A DNA stretch of 64,000 nt, taken from the NCBI RefSeq assembly GCF_023715645.1, contig NZ_JAMBOP010000025.1, forward strand, positions 1-64,000, in the 5' to 3' direction. The stretch comes from Bacillus cytotoxicus. GTDB lineage: Bacteria; Bacillota; Bacilli; Bacillales; Bacillaceae_G. Shown in pieces: positions 33,009-40,500 of the stretch. The translations under genes were made by a program, and so were the position numbers. The notes under the pieces were generated by a model that saw only the letters and a list, made by a program, of their open reading frames with translations, was not told where the DNA came from and did not search any database. Within the stretch, counting starts at the first letter, position 1; the number at the start of each line of letters is the position of its first letter.

Positions 33009-34078
33009 TCGTCTTCTCCTCGTTTGTCATCGATTTTTTTCTTAATTACAGTTCCTGCTGCATGAACAGCAATACCTGCTGTCGTAACACCAACAGCTGC
33101 TAACCCAATCGTATCCGGATTAATCGTTATTTGTGAGCCTGGAACTTTCGCTCTTCTTGTGTAGAAAGGACCATTATCCCAAAATCCCTTTTCCGAACAA
33201 CCAATACAAGGATTTCCCGATTGAATCGGATAGCTAACCCCTCCATTCCAGCGCATTTCAGCACATGAATTGTAAGTTGTAGGCCCTTTACAGCCAACCT
33301 TATATAAGCAATATCCTTGTTTTGCACCTTCATCATCAAAAGATTCCACAAACAAACCTGCATCAAAATAGGCACGGCGGTTACATTTATCATGGATACG
33401 ATGGCGATAAAACGCCTTCGGACGTCCGAGATGATCCAATTCCGGTAATTTTCCGAATGTTATAATGTGAGCAATTACGCCAGTCATTACCTCTGCAATC
33501 GGTGGGCAACCTGGAACAAGAATTGTAGGTGTACTCGTTTGAAAGTCCGTAATTGGTTTTGCGCCTGTTGGATTCGGATAAGCAGCAGGAATTCCTCCCC
33601 ATGCTGAACAAGATCCATAAGCAATAACAGCTTGCGCGTTCTCAGCCATTTCAATAAAAGTATCTTTTCCAGATTTTCCCCCAATGTTTAAAAAGCCCTC
33701 TTGAGGAATGCTTCCTTCAACAGCTAGAAGATACTTTCCTTTGTATTTTTTCAATACCTGTTCCATCGCTGCTTCAATTTGAAATCCAGATGCAGCCGAA
33801 AGAACTTCTGTATATTCAAGTGAAATCATATCGAATAAAACGCTTTCAATTTTAGGTTGTGACGACCGGATAAACGACTCTGAACAGCCTGTACAATCTT
33901 GAAATTGCAGCCAGACCACAGGAACTCTTGTACTCGTCTCCATCGCTTTTACGACTTTATCCGTTGTTGAAAAATCGAGACCAATCGACGCAGCCAATAC
34001 AGTACACATTTTCAAAAAATCTCTTCGGGTAACCCCATTATCCATCGCAGTTTCATAGATTGTTTTCTGCTTTTTCAT
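33005..34078 (-). CDS. hyaA: [NiFe] hydrogenase small subunit, Tat-exported
   Basis: A 357-residue electron-transfer subunit. Tat signal TRRDFLKM at 17-24, followed by a modest hydrophobic stretch. The proximal cluster uses CTGCSES (Cys62, Cys65), GSCSAWGG and VPGCPP. Distal and medial clusters use HRIHDKC, GYCLYKVGC, NSCAEMRWN and NPCIGC. The two extra cysteines of oxygen-tolerant group 1d enzymes are glycines here. A C-terminal hydrophobic helix (about 318-343, TIGLAAVGVTTAGIAVHAAG) should anchor it next to HyaC. ATG 34078 follows AAGGGGGC. It starts the structural gene set, 71 bp after tatC. Confidence 0.95.
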   Translation of the reverse strand: MKKQKTIYETAMDNGVTRRDFLKMCTVLAASIGLDFSTTDKVVKAMETSTRVPVVWLQFQDCTGCSESFIRSSQPKIESVLFDMISLEYTEVLSAASGFQIEAAMEQVLKKYKGKYLLAVEGSIPQEGFLNIGGKSGKDTFIEMAENAQAVIAYGSCSAWGGIPAAYPNPTGAKPITDFQTSTPTILVPGCPPIAEVMTGVIAHIITFGKLPELDHLGRPKAFYRHRIHDKCNRRAYFDAGLFVESFDDEGAKQGYCLYKVGCKGPTTYNSCAEMRWNGGVSYPIQSGNPCIGCSEKGFWDNGPFYTRRAKVPGSQITINPDTIGLAAVGVTTAGIAVHAAGTVIKKKIDDKRGEDE

Positions 34079-34149
34079 TTGCTAGCCCCCTTCATTTTCC
34101 ATGAAACAAGTAAGTAGTACTCAGAAATTCTTTCATTACTTTTCATTAA

Positions 34150-34914
34150 CTATTTAATAGTGCCCCCTTGCTCGTAAACATTCCTTTCGTTCTCTTCTTT
34201 CTGCTGACGCTTCAATTTCTTTCGAAAAACAACCTTAGAAAGAGAAATACTGATTTCATACAGCACTAATAAGGGGATTGTTACGATAAAATCGGATACA
34301 AAATCTGGCGGAGTAATGACAACAGCAATTACAGCCAGAACAAAATAGGCATACTTTCGAATGCTTGATAATACATAAGGGTTTAAAATACCGAGCGAAG
34401 TTAAAAACATAACTACTACTGGAAGCTCGAATAAAACCCCAAACGGCAATGTCACATTCATTAGAAATTGAAAATATTTATCCGCTGTAAATTGAGCTAT
34501 AAACATATCCTGACCCAAATGAAGCAAAAACGAAAAAATCATAGGAAATATAACATAATAACCAAACGCTAGCCCGGTAATAAATAAGAAAAAGAGTGCT
34601 GGTACATACGTAAGCGTAATCTTTCTCTCCTTCGGACGCAGCGCAGGACGTACAAACAACCATATCTGCATCGCGATGACAGGGATTGTGCCTGCAATTG
34701 CAATCACCGTCGCAAGCATAAAATACACCCATAATATATCACTTGGTCCGAGTACCGATAGTTTCATATCTATACCCTTTGTAAACCATTTATAAATATC
34801 AATCGCAAACGTAAACCCAACGATTAAAAAAATGATAAATGCTACAGCTGAAATGATAATCCGTTTGCGCAATTCCTCTAAATGGTCCACAATATGTAAT
34901 TCTTTATCTATCAT
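34150..34914 (-). CDS. tatC: Sec-independent translocase TatC
   Basis: A 254-residue, six-helix receptor of the twin-arginine translocase. It starts HIVDHLEELRKRIIISA and contains FVRPALRPKERK and the cytoplasmic and outer loops of the family; the C-terminal tail is strongly basic. It recognises the RR signal of HyaA. The ATG at 34914 overlaps GGGATAGAGG. It lies between tatA and hyaA in the same orientation, which implies a Tat system dedicated to the hydrogenase. Confidence 0.92.
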   Translation of the reverse strand: MIDKELHIVDHLEELRKRIIISAVAFIIFLIVGFTFAIDIYKWFTKGIDMKLSVLGPSDILWVYFMLATVIAIAGTIPVIAMQIWLFVRPALRPKERKITLTYVPALFFLFITGLAFGYYVIFPMIFSFLLHLGQDMFIAQFTADKYFQFLMNVTLPFGVLFELPVVVMFLTSLGILNPYVLSSIRKYAYFVLAVIAVVITPPDFVSDFIVTIPLLVLYEISISLSKVVFRKKLKRQQKEENERNVYEQGGTIK

Positions 34915-35038
34915 CCTCTATCCCTACCCATTCACAATGGTTGCGGCTACCGCTTTACAAAAACGATTCGCATAAAATAAGAAATCGCTTTCACAAAAAA
35001 GTAAAACCGCAGACATTCCAAATTCTTGCTCCTACATC
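34915..35038. other. 124-bp tatC-tatA spacer
   Basis: No gene or clear terminator is visible. The tatA frame stops at 35039 and tatC follows after this spacer, longer than any other spacer in the operon; an internal promoter is possible but not evident. Confidence 0.3.
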
Positions 35039-35245
35039 TTACTTTGTTTCAACTTTTTGCTCTTCCTTCTTCTCGATCTTTACTTCACTTACTACATCAT
35101 CCCTTAGTTCAGCTGTAGATTTCTTAAATTCTTTCAACGTTTGACCAAACGCACGACCAATTTCAGGGAGCTTCTTAGGGCCAAATATAATAAGTGCAAG
35201 AGTTAGAATTAAAATTAAACCTGGAACACCAATATTAGAAAACAT
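35039..35245 (-). CDS. tatA: Twin-arginine translocase TatA/E
   Basis: A 68-residue pore-forming Tat component. It has one N-terminal membrane helix ([15 protein letters not shown]), the [15 protein letters not shown] hinge and amphipathic helix, and a charged C-terminal tail. ATG 35245 follows AAGGGGGG. It is the first gene of the hydrogenase operon; with TatC it forms a minimal TatAC system like the Bacillus TatAy-Cy pairs. A candidate TATAAT box lies 43 bases upstream. Confidence 0.92.
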   Translation of the reverse strand: MFSNIGVPGLILILTLALIIFGPKKLPEIGRAFGQTLKEFKKSTAELRDDVVSEVKIEKKEEQKVETK

Positions 35246-35634
35246 GCGAATTCCCCCCTTCCCTTCTGATTGTGTATTGCTACATTGATTATAGTATTAT
35301 TTTGGCAAATAATGACCTAATTTGTGGAAGGTTCACAAGAAGTTCAAATATGAACAAAATATGTCAATGTTTTTATTCGTGTAATAAAGTGCTTTTCATA
35401 TTGATTTGTACATCAACAAAACAACAGTGCACTTATCTATAGAACTTTTCCCTTAAATTAACGTACAGGCTAATTTATGAAGAATTTATGAACTTTTCCA
35501 CTTTTATAAAAGCAATTTATTTCCCTCTGTTATAATTTACCTTTGCAATAACATTCCTTCATTGTCTTTTGTTGGATATCACTTCTTATTTATTCACTTT
35601 TATAACAGGTTATATTATTAAAGGAGGTATTTGA
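35246..35634. promoter_or_regulatory. Divergent control region of the hydrogenase operon and nickel permease
   Basis: The gap holds a minus-strand TATAAT (complement of 35288-35293) for tatA and a plus-strand TATAAT at 35531-35536 for the permease. Three dyads lie between them: TTGTG-N7-CACAA at 35322-35338 (Crp/Fnr-like), GTTCAAATATGAAC at 35342-35355 (5-bp arms) and TTGATTTGTACATCAA at 35401-35416. These are candidate redox- or metal-regulator sites. No recognisable -35 box pairs well with either TATAAT, which fits activator dependence. Confidence 0.45.
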
Positions 35635-36357
35635 ATGGAGATAGGTTTCCTATCCATTCTGGCTTTAGGGTTTGTACTTGGAATCAAACATGCAATTGAG
35701 CCAGATCATATAATCGCAGTTTCTACTATTGCTAGTCAAAGCAAAAAACTATTCCGCTCCACCTTAGCAGGCGTATTCTGGGGAATCGGTCATACTGCTA
35801 CATTATTTATCATTGGAATTATTCTTATTCTTATGAAAGGTGAAATACCAGAAAAGTGGGCTATGTCATTAGAATTTTTAGTAGGTATTATGCTCGTTTA
35901 TCTTGGTTTGACCACCGTCTTCTCTTTAAAAAATATTCATGTACACCAACACGAACATGATGGAGAAGAACATAAGCATAAGCATATCCACTCTCATATA
36001 CATAGCGGTAAACACGAGCATAAACATCAACATACAAATGTTTCATATTTAAAATCTCTGTTGATTGGCTTAGTACACGGCCTTGCTGGAAGTGGAGCAA
36101 TGGTTCTATTGACTATGAGTACAGTGAAGAGTGTTTGGGAAGCGGCTATTTATATTCTTATATTTGGTGTAGGAACAATTATCGGAATGCTTTTCTTTAC
36201 TACACTTATTGGACTTCCCTTTGTTTTTAGCGCAAAAAAAGTAACGCTGAATAAAACACTTACCCAAATAACAGGGAGCATTAGTATAGTGTTTGGAGTA
36301 TATTACATGTACAACTTAGGGATAACAGAAGGACTGTTTAAACTTTGGATACAATAG
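35635..36357 (+). CDS. UreH/NiCoT-type nickel permease with histidine-rich loop
   Basis: A 240-residue integral membrane protein with about six helices. The second segment carries the HX4DH nickel signature (GIKHAIEPDHIIAVSTIASQ). A cytoplasmic or outer loop at about residues 100-134 is packed with histidines (HVHQHEHDGE, HKHKHIHSHIHS, HEHKHQH). The family (UreH, HupE/NiCoT-related) imports nickel or cobalt for urease or hydrogenase. ATG 35635 follows AAAGGAGGTATTTGA. It is divergent from the hydrogenase operon, which needs nickel, so nickel supply is the most likely role. Confidence 0.85.
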   Translation: MEIGFLSILALGFVLGIKHAIEPDHIIAVSTIASQSKKLFRSTLAGVFWGIGHTATLFIIGIILILMKGEIPEKWAMSLEFLVGIMLVYLGLTTVFSLKNIHVHQHEHDGEEHKHKHIHSHIHSGKHEHKHQHTNVSYLKSLLIGLVHGLAGSGAMVLLTMSTVKSVWEAAIYILIFGVGTIIGMLFFTTLIGLPFVFSAKKVTLNKTLTQITGSISIVFGVYYMYNLGITEGLFKLWIQ

Positions 36358-36359
36358 TA

Positions 36360-36405
36360 AAAATGTAAAAAGAGATGGTTTTCTCCATCTCTTTTTACAT
36401 TTTTA
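36360..36405. terminator. Bidirectional terminator
   Basis: AAATGTAAAAAGAGATGG / CCATCTCTTTTTACATTT, a near-perfect 18-bp stem, serving the permease gene (plus) and the glycosyltransferase gene at 36403 (minus). Confidence 0.88.
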
Positions 36406-37161
36406 CTTCATTGTTTTTCTAACCCTATCCGCCAAAACTGACAACAAAAACTTCGGCAGTACAAGCTGCCGCTTTATTCTCTTTGGCTGTGTTGCCAACC
36501 TATATAACCATTCCGTTCCCGTATCTCTCATAATCTTTGGTGCTCTTTTGACATTACCTGATATAATGTCGATCATCCCGCCAATACCGATGGACAATGG
36601 TACATTTAGCTCTTGAAGATTATTATAGATAAACATCTCTTGCTTCGGAGAGCCTAGGCCTACAAGCAGCAAATGCGGTTGAAACTGTTTAATTTGATCT
36701 TTCACTTCTTCGATTTGTTCCTTACTTATAAAACCGTGTTGTCCTTCAAAAGCAGCGTGTGGAAAACTCATTTTTAAATTTTTAATTGCTTGTTCATTAT
36801 TTTCTGGTGCAGCTCCAAAAAGAAACACACGGTATTCTTTTTGATTACAATAATCTATTAAGTCATAAGTTAAATCTGCACCTGTAACCCGCTCTTTCAA
36901 CTGGCCCTTTAAAATTTTAGAACCAAGTATAACACCAATTCCGTCAGCTGTGATTATATCCGCAGATAACAAAATATTTTTGAAGTGTACAGATTCAGCT
37001 GATGGCTCTTTCGCAAACATCACAATTTCAGGATTAGCAGTCACTATAAATCTTGGTTTCTCATTCTTTTCTGCTAACCAATCTTTTAGTATATTTACTA
37101 CTTGTTTATACTCCAAACTACAAAATGGTATGCCTTTTATGTATTGTTGTTTCATTTCCAA
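36403..37161 (-). CDS. WecG/TagA/CpsF family glycosyltransferase
   Basis: A 252-residue membrane-associated GT26 enzyme. It shows TANPEIVMFAKE, SADIITADGIGVI (active-site Asp), ERVTGADLTYDLI, LLVGLGSPKQEMFI and the terminal PKRIKRQLVLP. TagA transfers N-acetylmannosamine to undecaprenyl-PP-GlcNAc at the first committed step of wall teichoic acid or secondary wall polymer synthesis; the exact donor here is not certain. The frame begins at TTG 37161 behind AAGGGAA; ATG 37155 is an alternative. It has no neighbouring polymer genes. Confidence 0.85.
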   Translation of the reverse strand: MEMKQQYIKGIPFCSLEYKQVVNILKDWLAEKNEKPRFIVTANPEIVMFAKEPSAESVHFKNILLSADIITADGIGVILGSKILKGQLKERVTGADLTYDLIDYCNQKEYRVFLFGAAPENNEQAIKNLKMSFPHAAFEGQHGFISKEQIEEVKDQIKQFQPHLLLVGLGSPKQEMFIYNNLQELNVPLSIGIGGMIDIISGNVKRAPKIMRDTGTEWLYRLATQPKRIKRQLVLPKFLLSVLADRVRKTMK

Positions 37162-37189
37162 ATATAATTCCCTTCATATGTTTCTATTA

Positions 37190-37717
37190 TTATGAAAAAT
37201 TACGAGTAAGGAATTGAAGTTCTTTTTTGAACTCATTCTTTTCACAATCCTTACTTTGTTCTTCTCCTGTTAAGGCATATTTCAATTGCAAGTAACTACT
37301 TAATGGGAATTCGTGTTCGCTCCACATTTTATGATAACCAACTATCCCATGTCTAAATAACAATTGATCAGCTTCTTTTATAATCATTTTAACAAAGTCA
37401 AGGAAATCACAAGTGGTATCTACAATGATTACGCCTTCCTCCCCCTCAATATAGTCTAATGTGTCTTCATATTCTGTTATAGTTAGTGATAATTTCATAC
37501 TGCCCTGAAGTTTGAGCCTCCAGTTTAAACCAATAGGCTCTTCCTCCCATAAAAAGGTTACAACACGTTCTTCACCATTTAATAAGTCCGTTAGACCTCG
37601 TAATAAATCTCCAAAAGCATCTGTTACATAACCGGGACTAAATGAAATTTTCTTAGAATCCACTTCAATAAACCCTTCTGCCCAGCCGTGACCGCTTAAC
37701 TCATATTTAAATTGCAT
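37190..37717 (-). CDS. Hypothetical protein of the spacer-28-bp pair with the GT26 gene
   Basis: A 175-residue soluble acidic protein without signal or membrane segment. The start is ATG 37717 (MQFKYELSGHGWAEG), which has GGAGG six bases upstream; the longer frame start at 37732 overlaps that site. It has a beta-rich N-terminal half (VDSKKISFSPGYVTDAFGDL, LQGSMKLSLTITEY). I do not recognise a named function. It lies 28 bp upstream of the glycosyltransferase gene on the same strand and may be co-transcribed. Confidence 0.7.
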   Translation of the reverse strand: MQFKYELSGHGWAEGFIEVDSKKISFSPGYVTDAFGDLLRGLTDLLNGEERVVTFLWEEEPIGLNWRLKLQGSMKLSLTITEYEDTLDYIEGEEGVIIVDTTCDFLDFVKMIIKEADQLLFRHGIVGYHKMWSEHEFPLSSYLQLKYALTGEEQSKDCEKNEFKKELQFLTRNFS

Positions 37718-37847
37718 ATGAACCTCCGACATTATTCATCTCAAAATATAACTCTCTTTCTCATGGCTTCATTTTTAAGATATTGTCCTGACTAAAATTC
37801 AGAAAATAAATTATAATATATATATTCTATACAATAGAGGTGGTTAT

Positions 37848-38009
37848 ATGCAATTACACTTTACAGAATACGGAAAAGGAGAACCTGTTAATTTTTTGCA
37901 TCCTGGTCTAGAAACCGGGAAATCAAGCTTTCAACATCAAATTGATTATTTCAGTAACCGTTTTCATGTTATTGTTGATGGCTTTATACATAGGAGCATT
38001 CACGAATAA
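37848..38009 (+). pseudogene. N-terminal fragment of an alpha/beta hydrolase
   Basis: A 53-codon frame, MQLHFTEYGKGEPVNFLHPG then HQIDYFSNRFHVIVD, reads as the first two strands and oxyanion region of an alpha/beta hydrolase and then stops; the GxSxG nucleophile elbow and the rest are missing. It keeps a good ribosome binding site (AGAGGTGG) and a promoter-like TATAAT. Its last codons lie in the left arm of the palindrome at 38003-38051. So a deletion placed a terminator directly behind the fragment. Confidence 0.7.
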
Positions 38010-38051
38010 TAGAAAAAGCATGGTTCTTTACCATGCTTTTTCTATTATTCG
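38003..38051. terminator. Perfect 21-bp-arm palindrome and terminator
   Basis: Left arm 38003-38023 (CGAATAATAGAAAAAGCATG+G), 7-base loop, right arm 38031-38051, perfectly complementary, with A and T runs on both strands. It ends the hydrolase fragment and the convergent Nudix remnant. Confidence 0.88.
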
Positions 38052-38052
38052 T

Positions 38053-38518
38053 CTATATTCCTTTTAGATTAAGAGCACAATGTAGTATTTCTTCATATAA
38101 CGCATTCCATTTCGAGTGATAATGTTTCACTTGACTCGGCTCAATAAATCTTCTATTCTTTGATTCATATTCTCCTACAAAATTATGTACTGTTGTAATT
38201 TCCATACGATAAAAAGGTTGGTAGCCAATCTTAGGATATGGACTCTCCTCATTCCAAGACAGATTCTCACTATGATCTACAATAATATATCCTAGTAAGG
38301 TGCAGTTACCTTCTACATATCCTTCTTCCATAACTTCACGTTGAAAACATACTTCTGGTATTTCCATGTGTTCAATGTGCCCTCCTGGAAAATCCCAGCC
38401 TCTTTCATTTAGATTGACCAACATAACTTGTTATGAGCTCTCTAGGTGGCAGTTCACTCCCTTTTTCCCATGTTAATTTCACTTTATCTAAGCCGTAATT
38501 GGCATAAACTGTTGTCAT
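38053..38518 (-). pseudogene. Nudix hydrolase with an internal deletion
   Basis: The 5' part starts at ATG 38518, behind AAAGGGTGAT, and reads MTTVYANYGLDKV...LPPRELITS. The remainder, in another frame from about 38424, reads NLNERGWDFPGGHIE with the Nudix box GHIEHMEIPEVCFQREVMEE. The two parts join with a frame change and the residues normally found between them are missing, so a short deletion of about 40 bases is likely. A 123-residue protein could start inside at 38424, but it lacks the first Nudix strands. Confidence 0.65.
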
Positions 38519-38536
38519 GAATTCATCACCCTTTCT

Positions 38537-39283
38537 CTATTCCATGTGCTCCTCATACAATCGAACAACCTCAAGCGAGTTATCAAACTCCTGCAACCTT
38601 TTCACTAAACTTTCCACACCAAATATTTCTGTAAATGTATGGCTACCTACGATAAGATTAATCTTCTTAAACTGTGCATATTGAACTGTATATAACGTCT
38701 TTTCTCCTGTAATATATGTATCGCAACCACTGTCTAGCGCTGCTTGAATATGATCAGTTGAATGGCCTGCTCCGGTTATAATACCAACTCGTTTGACGCC
38801 CTTATCATTATTTTTCCATGCCTTCACCTTTTCACCCAGTTTATTCTCTACCCTTTCTACAAGGTTGGAAAATGAAATTGAATTTGTAAATTCACCAACA
38901 CCAGGTAATTCTTCATCGTCATAAGAAGAATACGTTATCATTTCATCAATTTCGATTGTATGAAATAACGAAGTACAAGTTCCGAATTCAACAAAATCTA
39001 ACGGTGAATGTACCCAAAAATGATTGATGTTATATTCTTTCAGTTTCGTTTGACAAGCTTCTTCCATTCCGTATAGAAACTCCCATGCATCGTGATGAGT
39101 GATCATCATATCTACATTTTCTTTCTTTGCTTCTTCAATCGTTTCGAGCGTTAAATTAGTAGCATAACCTATCTTATGAAAATGTTCATTGCTTACGTTT
39201 GTTATCCCAAATTGATCGCCGTACTTACGTAAATGTTCTCCGAATAGTTCTTCAATATGTTGTTTGAATTGTTGTATATGCAT
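38537..39283 (-). CDS. Nif3-like dinuclear metal centre protein
   Basis: A 248-residue protein of the NIF3 superfamily. Metal-binding residues are seen in DMMITHHDAWEFLYG (residues about 58-72) and in the C-terminal VGSHTFTEIFGVE; a GAGHSTDHIQAALDSGCDTY segment and YITGE are also typical. Function in the cell is unknown; relatives bind two metal ions and form hexamers. The start is ATG 39283 (MHIQQFKQH), with GGAG six bases upstream; ATG 39295 is an alternative. It lies 18 bp upstream of the Nudix pseudogene. Confidence 0.82.
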   Translation of the reverse strand: MHIQQFKQHIEELFGEHLRKYGDQFGITNVSNEHFHKIGYATNLTLETIEEAKKENVDMMITHHDAWEFLYGMEEACQTKLKEYNINHFWVHSPLDFVEFGTCTSLFHTIEIDEMITYSSYDDEELPGVGEFTNSISFSNLVERVENKLGEKVKAWKNNDKGVKRVGIITGAGHSTDHIQAALDSGCDTYITGEKTLYTVQYAQFKKINLIVGSHTFTEIFGVESLVKRLQEFDNSLEVVRLYEEHME

Positions 39284-39379
39284 GCTTTTCTCCATCCTTA
39301 TACTTTAATGTGTTTTAATCATATACAAATTCTTCACTATTCTTAAAATACCTTTATTTAACATTGAGTTTCAAAAACC

Positions 39380-39407
39380 TTTTCAATAATCCGAAAATTA
39401 TTGAAAA
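39380..39407. promoter_or_regulatory. Perfect operator overlapping the ArsR-type regulator's promoter
   Basis: TTTTCAATAAT and its exact complement ATTATTGAAAA flank CCGAAA. The right arm overlaps TTGAAA (39401-39406), which pairs as -35 with TAGAAT (39424-39429) at 17 bases. This fits autoregulation by the following winged-helix regulator. Confidence 0.65.
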
Positions 39408-39452
39408 TAAAATTCAAAAAATATAGAATAAAGGAAAAAGGAGGTTTAAACA

Positions 39453-40496
39453 ATGAAAGTAATGAACTTAAACGCGACAAGAGAAACGTATTCTGTTCAA
39501 ATTAAACATTCGATTTTATTCGAAATGGGATTAGGTATTGCGGCTTTTACGTATTACGATTTTCACCATACTTTTGAAAAGCCGATAGAGTATTGGAAGG
39601 AGATTGAGAAACAATTACCTGCGGCCGTTCGCAAAGAGCTACAATATACACATAAGCACAATACATGGTTTGCTTTGCTACAATTGCTTCATTCCCGTTC
39701 ATTTGATTCTCTTGAAGAATTCTTTTGTTTTCTAGATGAACGGACTGAAGAGGAATTACGCTGGCACTCTTTACCTTATATCGGTTTGCAGCATGAAGAA
39801 AATCGCCGAAAAGCATCCCAGCAAGACGATGAAGCTATTACTTCCCTTATAAAAGCTTGCCAACATCATAAGTTCTTTCCATCATACATAAAGCATATTT
39901 CATCTATTGATACTTCCTTGCTTAAACAACATTTAAAAATCATCTCTGAAGGTTGGTATGAAACAGTAGTGCAACCTAATTGCACCGAGTTTACCAGCAT
40001 GCTTGAACGAGATGCCCAGCAAAAACGTGCGCTTCAATCAACTTATCATCCAGAGAAGCTTGTCAAATATATAACAGGCAGTCCGTATCAACCAGAGCCT
40101 TCTATTCATCAAGTGATACTTATCCCGCAATACGTGTATCGTCCTTGGAACGTAGAAACAACTTTACCAGGAATGAAAGTATTTTATTACCCAATCTCAG
40201 ACGATAATGTGAGTGTAATCGAAGACCCATACTCTCCTCCTTCTACATTAGTTCATAGTTATAAGGCACTTGGAGATGAAACCCGATTAAAAATTATAAA
40301 GTTGCTTACAGAAAGAGATCACTCACTTCAAGAGCTAACCGAGCAGCTCAAAATTCCTAAAACGACTCTTCATCATCATCTATCTTTACTTCGAGCAGCT
40401 CGCATCATTAGCGGCAAAGGTTCTCGGTATTATATACAGCTTGACCATTTAACTTCTCTTCAAGAAAAATTAAAGCGTTTTCTAGAAAAGAGGTGA
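39453..40496 (+). CDS. ArsR-family winged-helix regulator with large N-terminal domain
   Basis: A 347-residue regulator. The ArsR-like DNA-binding domain is at the C-terminus (about 265-345: SYKALGDETRLKIIKLL, LTEQLKIPKTTLHHHLSLL). The N-terminal 260 residues are soluble, with no recognisable ligand motif, and probably sense a small molecule. ATG 39453 is behind AAAGGAGG. The next gene, an MFS exporter, starts four bases after its stop, so the pair is one operon whose exporter is presumably induced by the compound it removes. Confidence 0.85.
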   Translation: MKVMNLNATRETYSVQIKHSILFEMGLGIAAFTYYDFHHTFEKPIEYWKEIEKQLPAAVRKELQYTHKHNTWFALLQLLHSRSFDSLEEFFCFLDERTEEELRWHSLPYIGLQHEENRRKASQQDDEAITSLIKACQHHKFFPSYIKHISSIDTSLLKQHLKIISEGWYETVVQPNCTEFTSMLERDAQQKRALQSTYHPEKLVKYITGSPYQPEPSIHQVILIPQYVYRPWNVETTLPGMKVFYYPISDDNVSVIEDPYSPPSTLVHSYKALGDETRLKIIKLLTERDHSLQELTEQLKIPKTTLHHHLSLLRAARIISGKGSRYYIQLDHLTSLQEKLKRFLEKR

Positions 40497-40500
40497 AAAA

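Noticed and set aside
33005-34078. Placing the hydrogenase in the oxygen-tolerant group 1d
   Set aside because: The CTGCS and WGG sequences lack the two additional cysteines that define that proximal cluster.
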